Assembly: GCA_946543095.1 (NCBI GenBank)
Contig: CAMNLO010000036.1
Coordinates: 1-10,157, forward strand
Source: an uncultured bacterium
GTDB lineage: Bacteria; Bacillota; Clostridia; Lachnospirales; Lachnospiraceae
DNA: 10,157 bases
Direction of reading: 5' to 3'
Position 1 is the stretch's first letter. Every line of letters begins with the position of its first letter. The position numbers and the translations under genes were made by a program. Under the pieces are notes generated by a model. The model searched no databases and had not been told where the DNA came from. It was given only the letters and a program-made list of their open reading frames with translations. Of the stretch, positions 1-5,846 are shown one piece after another.

Positions 1-4
1 ATCC

Positions 5-2365
5 ATGGGAAAGTATGACGAGGCGCTGAAGGGACAGCCCTTCAAGGACTACGGGGAGTACATGCAGTATGTATTCGATTGTGTGAACCGTAGTCTGGAT
101 TCTTATCTTGGAGAAATGAAGACCGTCTTCGCCTCCGGGCAGGGCGGATACAAAAACGTGCTGTACCCCGATCTGGAGATCGCCAGCGATGTCTGTAAGG
201 CAAAGCTGGAAAGCTTTGAGCTCCAGACCATAAGCACGGAGAGCGAGGGCGAGGAGGACGAGGAGGAGGGGGATTTCCCCGAGATCGACAATGATCTTCT
301 GGCCCTGTTTTCCGATTTCTCCGGGACGCCCATGGACGTGGAGGAGGAAGATTCCGGAAGCTCTTCCGAAGCATCCTCCGGCTCCGAACGGTCCTCCGCC
401 CCGAAGAATGCCGCGGAGATCATGGAATACATCAAAAGCCGCGCCGAGGCCACACTGGAGGCGGGGATCAGCCTTCCCTTCTACGAGCTGTGCAAGAAGC
501 TGAACTTCGAGACCTTCACGATCTACACCTTCGCCTCCGCAGTGCTTTCCTCCACCCAGACGGATTATGCGGGGGTTTTCCAGATCGTTAACGAAAACAG
601 CGTTCTGGCATCTCCCACCATCGAGTCCGCCGCCAGGGTCTATTACGGTTTAAGCTTCTCCATCACCGGCGCCTACGGCGATATGTCCGTGTGCCTGGAG
701 CAGCTCCTTCCGATACTGGATCTGCATGTGGTGAACAGCATGCCCTTCTCCACCGTGGTGTCTCCGGACAAGAGGATCATCGACTTCCTCTTCGGCAGAC
801 ATCCCATGCGGCTGGATGAGAACTATATCCGCTTCTTCAAGATGTTAACGGAGGACACGGATCTGGATCCCATCCTGGCCAATGACGGACAGCTGGATGC
901 CATGAAGATCTCCTATAATGAAGGAGTCCGGATCTTCTCTTATTTCGGGGACGAGGGCAGCGGCCGCAAATTCTTTATCCGGCATTTCGCCCTGGAAAAC
1001 GGCATCGGCGCCGTTACAGTGAACTGCAAAAAGCTGTTCATCTACGATTTCCAGTTTGTGGAAAAGGCTCTGTGGGCCCTGTCCAGAGAGTGTATCCTGA
1101 CCAATTCCTGCGCGGTTCTGGACGAGCTGCAGTTCAGGGAGGATGAAAAGGAAAAATACTACGGCTATATGGACCTGGCCTTTGCCAAGCTTCTGGACAA
1201 GAAGGTGACGGTCTTTGTGGTCAGCCGCGAGAAGCTGGCCATGAGGGATATCACCAAGGAGCAGGTCACGGAGCTGGAGATCCCCACGCCCAACACGGCG
1301 GAAAGAGAGAAGTGCTGGAACTACTTCTCGGAGAAATACCAGCTGGGAGATGATGTGGACAAGCTGGAAATGGCCACGAAATTCCTGTTCACTCCCGGTA
1401 AGATCAAATCCGCCCTATTCCACGCAAGAAGCCTTGCCACGATGAAGAAGGAGATCCTGATCTCCAGGGCCGTTCTCTTCCAGGGGTGCTACGCCCAGAT
1501 GAGCTCGGAGCTGACCCAGAAGGCCTCCAAGATCCCCGCCAATTTCGGCTTCGAGGATATCGTCATGAACAGGGACCAGAGGGAGACCCTGGAGCATGCC
1601 ATCGACCAGATGAATTTCCGAAAGGACGTCTACGACGGCTGGCATTACACCAAGAAATATCCTTACGGCCGCGGGCTTTCGATCCTCTTATTCGGAGCAC
1701 CCGGTACCGGTAAATCCATGTGCGCACAGGTGATCGCCCACGAGCTGAACCTGGAGCTCTACCGCGTGGATCTTTCCAAGGTTATCGATAAGTATGTAGG
1801 TGAAACGGAAAAATCCATCTCCATGATCTTCCGGGAAGCCAAGAAGTGCAACGTGGTCTTATTCTTCGATGAGTGCGATACGCTGTTTGCCAAGCGTTCC
1901 GACGACGGCGGCTCCAACCAGGCCTCCAACAACAATAAGACCGCACTGCTTCTGCAGGAGGTGGAAGGCTATGACGGGGTCTCCGTTCTGGCCACCAACT
2001 ACAAGCACAATATCGACCCGGCTTTCTTCCGAAGGATGAAGTACATCGTGGAATTCCAGTTCCCGGATGTGGACACCAGGGAAATGCTCTGGACCACCAC
2101 CATCCCCAAGGACACGCCTCTGGCAGCGGATGTGGATATCCGGTATCTTGCGGAAAAGTACGAGCTGGTGGGTGGTAATATCAAGAACTGCATCCTGAAC
2201 GCGGCCTTCCTGGCCGTGGCGGATCCGGAGAATACAGACAAGAAGGTGCATATGGTGCACTACCTTCAGGCGGTCAAATATGAGTTCGTAAAGGTGGGCA
2301 AGGTGTTCACCAGATCCGATTTCGAACCCTACGCGGATCTGATCTTCGGGAAGGCAAAGGGGTAA
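5..2365 (+). CDS. AAA+ ATPase (CDC48/Afp15-like), degenerate D1 and active D2, acidic N-terminal insert
   Basis: Predicted cytoplasmic ATP-driven remodelling or threading enzyme of 786 residues. Residues 1-75 are of unknown fold. Residues 79-133 are an acidic/Ser-rich, probably disordered tract. Residues 135-300 are helical and resemble the N-terminal region of contractile-injection-type ATPases. Residues 305-480 form a decayed AAA domain: the Walker A-like GDEGSGRKF (315-323) lacks the normal GK[ST], but Asp373-Glu374 of Walker B remain. The second AAA domain is complete: GAPGTGKS (564-571), pore-loop KYVGE with Tyr597, Walker B FFDECD (Asp622-Glu623), sensor-1 Asn665, Arg676-Arg677 fingers, and sensor-2 GGNIK (723-727). 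The C-terminal half is clearly paralogous to the ATPase at 5847-8099. The stop lies 3 bases before the next gene, so they are translationally linked. Only four bases precede the chosen ATG, so no ribosome site can be seen and the true start could lie upstream. ATPase identity is certain; the substrate is unknown. Confidence 0.93.
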   Translation: MGKYDEALKGQPFKDYGEYMQYVFDCVNRSLDSYLGEMKTVFASGQGGYKNVLYPDLEIASDVCKAKLESFELQTISTESEGEEDEEEGDFPEIDNDLLALFSDFSGTPMDVEEEDSGSSSEASSGSERSSAPKNAAEIMEYIKSRAEATLEAGISLPFYELCKKLNFETFTIYTFASAVLSSTQTDYAGVFQIVNENSVLASPTIESAARVYYGLSFSITGAYGDMSVCLEQLLPILDLHVVNSMPFSTVVSPDKRIIDFLFGRHPMRLDENYIRFFKMLTEDTDLDPILANDGQLDAMKISYNEGVRIFSYFGDEGSGRKFFIRHFALENGIGAVTVNCKKLFIYDFQFVEKALWALSRECILTNSCAVLDELQFREDEKEKYYGYMDLAFAKLLDKKVTVFVVSREKLAMRDITKEQVTELEIPTPNTAEREKCWNYFSEKYQLGDDVDKLEMATKFLFTPGKIKSALFHARSLATMKKEILISRAVLFQGCYAQMSSELTQKASKIPANFGFEDIVMNRDQRETLEHAIDQMNFRKDVYDGWHYTKKYPYGRGLSILLFGAPGTGKSMCAQVIAHELNLELYRVDLSKVIDKYVGETEKSISMIFREAKKCNVVLFFDECDTLFAKRSDDGGSNQASNNNKTALLLQEVEGYDGVSVLATNYKHNIDPAFFRRMKYIVEFQFPDVDTREMLWTTTIPKDTPLAADVDIRYLAEKYELVGGNIKNCILNAAFLAVADPENTDKKVHMVHYLQAVKYEFVKVGKVFTRSDFEPYADLIFGKAKG
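2356..2362 (+). promoter_or_regulatory. Ribosome binding site for the 2369 gene
   Basis: AAAGGGG lies inside the last codons of the upstream ATPase gene, six bases before the ATG at 2369. It supports that start and tight translational coupling. Confidence 0.75.
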
Positions 2366-2368
2366 GCT

Positions 2369-5300
2369 ATGGAAGGACAAAAAAAGCTCAAGCTCACAGA
2401 CTTTGACGATCCTTTATTGGATGACGCCCATAAGCCGCCGAAAAAGGGCGGGCTGCCTTCTGCCGATCAGAAGCTTGGCATGGGGAATGAGGCTAATGAT
2501 GATGCTGACTTCGATGCGTTACAGAAGGAGGTGGAAGAGAATCCGGATTTATTTAAGCCGGAGTTTACGATCAAACAGCCCAAATTCGATAAAAATGGAG
2601 ATCTTATCCTAAGTAAAGAGGAACAAAAGGAAGTCGAAGAGGAGGTAGAGAAACTCGATAAAGAAGTCGGAACTGTGGAAGAAACCGACGAAGATCGGGA
2701 AATCAAGAACCTGGAGGGAGAGCTCCCCGATGACACGGAGCAGATGAAGGAGGATGACGAAGAAGATCAGCTGATCCGGGAGAATGAGCCCGGGCAGGAG
2801 GCCGCACAGCCCAAACAGGGGACGATGGCAAGGCTCGGAGGCTTTTTTTCAGGGCTTGGCAGCAAGATCAAAGGTGCCGGCAGCGCTCTCGGCAGCAAGA
2901 TCAAGGGCCTCTTCAGCAGGAAAAAGAACAATCCCCCGGAGATACAGCTGGAGGATCTGAACGAGGAGGAAGAGGAAAAAGCAGAGGTCGAGGAGGAAGT
3001 CAAAGAGCAGGCCGAAGATCAGAATGAGGAGGATCAGGCACAGCAGGAAGAAGAGCCTCGGCAAAACCGGCCTCAGGCCGCTCCCGGGAGAACATGGTAT
3101 CAGCGGCTGGGGAATAAGATCAAAGGCGCCGGTGCCGCCATAGGCAGCAAGATCAAGGGCCTCTTCAGTAAGAAGAAGGAACCTGAAGAGATCGAAATGG
3201 ACGAGATGGAGCCCGAAGAGGAAGAGAAGGAGCAGGGCAAAGGAGAGAAGAAACCGAACGAAGAAAAGCCGGCTGAGGAAGAGCCGAAGGAAGAAGGAAA
3301 CGAAGAAGAACCGAAGGAAGAAGGAAACGAAGAAGAGGCTGTGGACGAGGCAGTCGAAGAGGCCGTCCAGCCCAAACAGGGGATGGGGGCCCGATTAGGA
3401 GGCTTCTTTGCGGGGCTCGGCAGCAAGATCAAGGGCCTTGGCAGCAAGATCAAGGGCATCTTCACAAAGAAAGAGGCAGAGCCTCCCGAGATCGAAATGG
3501 AAGAGGAGGGAGAAGAAGAGGAAGAGGAAGAGATCGCTGAGATCCCGGAATGTGAAGCCTTAAAGGGCTATCTGGATGCCATCGGTGATACCGGCGGCAA
3601 GGATTCCGCCATCATGACCATGGTGAAGAACCAGATGGAGACAGTGATCGACGCAATGAATGGGAATATGCCCAAGACCGTGGACGGGATCAACGGCGGC
3701 GCAGCGGCTATGGCAGGAATGCTCCGGATGCTCGGCAACAGCTGCAGGACCTATGTGTCCACCCATAAGAATCCGAAGACCGGAAAAGGCGAGGACAGGC
3801 TGGCGTTGGTGCGCAGCATCTGGAATCTGTCCGTGAGCATGGCATCGGGGGCTGTCCCGAAAGCAAGTCTCACCGCTATGTATCTGCAGCGGGGAGGAAA
3901 GCTGGAGGAGGACCACAAGTGGGGGGATATCTACGTCCTTTCCGCAAAGCCTGTGGAGGTTCAGATCAATCCGGAGGATATGCTGGAGGGAGAACCCCAG
4001 GCCCAGGACGGCGATGGAGATAAGCCTAAGGGCGGTGATGAGCAGAAGCCCGGGGACAATGAGAAGGCTCAGGGAGCCGGTGAGAAGCAGAAGGATGCCC
4101 TGAAGGAAAAGGAGGACGAAGAGAAGCCGAAGGAGGATGACGTTGATGCCGCGGCGAAGGAAGAAAAGCCCTCTGCCATTAAGATGAAAAATATCCGGGT
4201 CGAAGGGCCGATGTTCAAGAGCGCCTTACCGGCATTGATCAACGGCACATCTAAGAGAGTGAACGAGGATGCGGAAAAGGCGGGACCCGGGCTGCAAGGA
4301 AGGCAGAAGAAGGTTCATGAGGCTTTTATCAAATCCATTACCCTCCTGAACGAGACACTGGGAGAAACCATGCCCAAGGATCCGGCGACGTTTCAGGAAA
4401 AGCTGCCGGAGGTCAAAAGAAAGTATGCAACTGCCCTGAGGGCCAGCAATCTCATGCTCGGCGAAAATGCGGGGATCTTCAAAGAATCCACGTCCGCCGT
4501 GCAGATTCTACGCAGGAGGCTGATCGCAGAGCATATCCATCTGGAGGCTCAGAGTGCAAAATTCCTGCAGTTCCACAAGGAGAACAACACACTGGGGCAG
4601 GATCATAAGTGGTCGGAGGTGATGGAGAATGTTTTCGCGGCGGATGCCGGGGAAGGCACCGGCTATGAGGATGCGACGCAGTTCAGGGTACGAAATCCTC
4701 TCGGCATACTGAGTGATTATCTGGCATCCCAGGAAAAGGCGGTCCAGGATGCTCCGCAGAAGGGTATTGGCGGAGATGAACTGCAGCAGATGCAGGATCA
4801 GATGGCGATGGTGAAATCATTTAAACAGGCCCTTGGATGGGCGCCTGACAAGAAAAGGGATGCGATCCTTGGAGCCATCCTGCAATTGAAGGAGGATGCC
4901 TTCTCTGAAGGCAGTAAGGATGGGATTCCCGCGATCCTTGGAAAGAATTATAAGAAGCTTCCTTTCTGGACAAGGGTTGAGGCGGTGGACAAGGAAAAGC
5001 TGGTGAAAGCTCTGGAGCCGGCCCTGAAGGTCAAAGCGCAGAATGATTTTATCCGCAATACGGCGGGGATAAAGATGGGGACGAAAACCGCGTTGATGGG
5101 CGTGGCCATGAGCAGGCTTGCCGAAAGCCTCGGAGTAGGCGATATCGTCCAAAAAGAGATGGCAGGGTATTCCCAGGGCGGAGACGCAAAGAAGCTGGGC
5201 GTTTATTCCGAAGGCAGAAAGGGCACGCCTCTCGGAGAGCTGGCTGAAACAATGGAGAAAGATGGGAAACATGTCAGGTACAGTCCCGAAGCCACAAAAC

Positions 5301-5836
5301 AGCTGACCAATCTGCAGGTCCTGGATTATCTCTGCAACAATATGGGCCGGAAAATGGACAATATCCTGGTGGAGTATGACTCCGACGCGGAGGGAGCCCT
5401 TGTAAAGTCCGTGAAAGGCTATGACAACAGCATTTCCTTTGGGGAAGGAGTGGCGGACAAGGACACAAACACCTTCAGCATCCAGAATTTCGCCCGGAAG
5501 GCAGAGCCCCCCAAGGCGGATGATGAGGAGGGAAATGACGAGCAGCAGCAGGATCATTTCAGGACTCTTTTTGAAGCCATGGATCCTGAGCTGTCCAAAC
5601 GTATCATTGAAATGAAGGAATCGACTCTGGAGGTGGAGATGGCAGGGCTTCTGACCCCGGCCCAGATCGAGCTGGCCAAGAAGCGCTTAAGAAATCTGCA
5701 GAGAGTCTTCAGTGCGGATAAGAAGCTGAATGAGAAGAAATACAATCCCGATGACGATATCTGGAGACAGATCGGTGAAAAGGGGTACTCCTTCAAATCC
5801 TATCTGATCGGGATGAAACCAAAGGCACAGGCATAA
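2369..5836 (+). CDS. Large highly charged protein: acidic/cationic repeat region, helical modules, pseudokinase-like region
   Basis: Protein of 1155 residues; I recognise no named family across the full length. Residues 1-150 are very acidic and probably disordered. Residues 150-390 alternate Glu-rich tracts with three cationic repeats (155-186, 246-270, 342-368) built on GSKIKG. Residues 395-518 form a helical module with GKDS (410-413), Cys459, Tyr462, His466, Pro469, Gly474, Arg477 and ending DHKW (515-518). Residues 530-615 are a Lys/Glu/Gly/Asp linker. Residues 648-748 look like a diverged second module, again ending DHKW (745-748). Residues 749-1116 resemble a kinase-like fold: AMSRLAESLGVG (913-924), LQVLDYLC (982-989), GRKMDN (993-998), GYDNSISFG (1017-1025). 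The expected catalytic Asp is Gly993, while Asn998 and Asp1019 persist. There is no signal peptide or membrane helix. It sits between two AAA+ ATPases in one operon, so it may be their substrate, cargo or scaffold; that role is inference. Confidence 0.92.
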   Translation: MEGQKKLKLTDFDDPLLDDAHKPPKKGGLPSADQKLGMGNEANDDADFDALQKEVEENPDLFKPEFTIKQPKFDKNGDLILSKEEQKEVEEEVEKLDKEVGTVEETDEDREIKNLEGELPDDTEQMKEDDEEDQLIRENEPGQEAAQPKQGTMARLGGFFSGLGSKIKGAGSALGSKIKGLFSRKKNNPPEIQLEDLNEEEEEKAEVEEEVKEQAEDQNEEDQAQQEEEPRQNRPQAAPGRTWYQRLGNKIKGAGAAIGSKIKGLFSKKKEPEEIEMDEMEPEEEEKEQGKGEKKPNEEKPAEEEPKEEGNEEEPKEEGNEEEAVDEAVEEAVQPKQGMGARLGGFFAGLGSKIKGLGSKIKGIFTKKEAEPPEIEMEEEGEEEEEEEIAEIPECEALKGYLDAIGDTGGKDSAIMTMVKNQMETVIDAMNGNMPKTVDGINGGAAAMAGMLRMLGNSCRTYVSTHKNPKTGKGEDRLALVRSIWNLSVSMASGAVPKASLTAMYLQRGGKLEEDHKWGDIYVLSAKPVEVQINPEDMLEGEPQAQDGDGDKPKGGDEQKPGDNEKAQGAGEKQKDALKEKEDEEKPKEDDVDAAAKEEKPSAIKMKNIRVEGPMFKSALPALINGTSKRVNEDAEKAGPGLQGRQKKVHEAFIKSITLLNETLGETMPKDPATFQEKLPEVKRKYATALRASNLMLGENAGIFKESTSAVQILRRRLIAEHIHLEAQSAKFLQFHKENNTLGQDHKWSEVMENVFAADAGEGTGYEDATQFRVRNPLGILSDYLASQEKAVQDAPQKGIGGDELQQMQDQMAMVKSFKQALGWAPDKKRDAILGAILQLKEDAFSEGSKDGIPAILGKNYKKLPFWTRVEAVDKEKLVKALEPALKVKAQNDFIRNTAGIKMGTKTALMGVAMSRLAESLGVGDIVQKEMAGYSQGGDAKKLGVYSEGRKGTPLGELAETMEKDGKHVRYSPEATKQLTNLQVLDYLCNNMGRKMDNILVEYDSDAEGALVKSVKGYDNSISFGEGVADKDTNTFSIQNFARKAEPPKADDEEGNDEQQQDHFRTLFEAMDPELSKRIIEMKESTLEVEMAGLLTPAQIELAKKRLRNLQRVFSADKKLNEKKYNPDDDIWRQIGEKGYSFKSYLIGMKPKAQA
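2831..2926 (+). repeat. Cationic GSKIKG repeat, copy 1 (coding)
   Basis: Encodes residues 155-186 of the charged protein: RLGGFF, then two GSKIKG hexads separated by a short Ala/Gly/Ser/Leu spacer, then LFSRKK. The preceding QPKQG is also found before copy 3. Bases 2891-2916 are identical to 3143-3168 in copy 2 (26 bases). The peptide is Gly-rich, cationic and amphipathic in appearance, and is flanked by Glu-rich sequence. Confidence 0.9.
3104..3178 (+). repeat. Cationic GSKIKG repeat, copy 2 (coding)
   Basis: Encodes residues 246-270: RLGNKIKG, an Ala/Gly/Ile spacer, GSKIKG, then LFSKKK. The GGFF segment present in copies 1 and 3 is missing. It is followed by EEIEMDEMEPEEEE, which matches the acidic tail after copy 3 and shows that the basic segment and its acidic linker repeat as one unit. 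Confidence 0.9.
3275..3328 (+). repeat. 27-base tandem repeat coding EEEPKEEGN twice
   Basis: Units 3275-3301 and 3302-3328 differ at two third-codon positions and encode the same nine residues. This in-frame duplication in the acidic linker is a sign of recent slippage or unequal exchange that lengthens the linker without breaking the frame. Confidence 0.85.
3392..3472 (+). repeat. Cationic GSKIKG repeat, copy 3 (coding)
   Basis: Encodes residues 342-368: RLGGFFAGL, two GSKIKG hexads nearly back to back, then IFTKK. At DNA level 3419-3439 and 3440-3460 are a near-perfect 21-base tandem duplication. The QPKQG lead-in (bases 3368-3382) repeats the lead-in to copy 1 (bases 2807-2821). Confidence 0.9.
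3551..3922 (+). other. Helical module A in the charged protein
   Basis: Residues 395-518. Signature GKDS..M at 410-416, then Cys459, Tyr462, His466, Pro469, Thr471, Gly474 and Arg477, closing with DHKW at 515-518. The same signature, with one residue difference in the long spacer, occurs in the protein starting at 8118 (residues 117-185, Trp228). Function unknown; it appears to be a mostly helical domain that precedes the kinase-like region. Confidence 0.7.
4310..4612 (+). other. Probable diverged second helical module in the charged protein
   Basis: Residues 648-748. Predicted helices resemble module A in order, and the block ends with the same DHKW tetrapeptide (745-748). The Cys/Tyr/His/Pro signature is lost, so the duplication is only moderately supported. 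It leads directly into the kinase-like region. Confidence 0.45.
4613..5716 (+). other. Pseudokinase-like region of the charged protein
   Basis: Residues 749-1116. LDYLCNNMGRKMDNILV (985-1001) followed by GYDNSISFG (1017-1025) has the spacing and character of the catalytic loop (D-R-H-x-x-N) and metal-binding Asp motif of HipA / PI3-4-kinase / actin-fragmin-kinase-like folds. The general-base Asp position is Gly993 and the His position is Lys995. Asn998 and Asp1019 are kept. A clear N-lobe Lys and glycine loop could not be found. Residues 1070-1116 align without gaps to residues 437-483 of the protein starting at 8118. The fold assignment is inference from motifs. Confidence 0.5.
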
Positions 5837-5840
5837 AGGA
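5836..5840 (+). promoter_or_regulatory. Ribosome binding site for the 5847 gene
   Basis: AAGGA starts at the last base of the upstream TAA stop and lies six bases before the ATG at 5847. This fixes the start of the second ATPase and shows reinitiation-distance coupling. Confidence 0.75.
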
Positions 5841-5846
5841 TAAGGT

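Noticed and set aside
2843..2849. Run of seven T as a terminator tail or slippage site
   Set aside because: It encodes Phe-Phe in copy 1 of the GGFF/GSKIKG repeat and has no clear GC-rich stem just before it. The frame continues normally; slippage is possible but unsupported.
2831..3472. CRISPR-like or mobile repeat array
   Set aside because: Repeats are in-frame coding units of unequal spacing inside one gene, with no unique spacers, palindromes or transposase.
4817..5557. 246-codon minus-strand ORF
   Set aside because: It is antisense to the kinase-like part of the charged protein, which has a paralogue in the same window. The ORF has no domain signature and is best explained by GC-rich codon bias.
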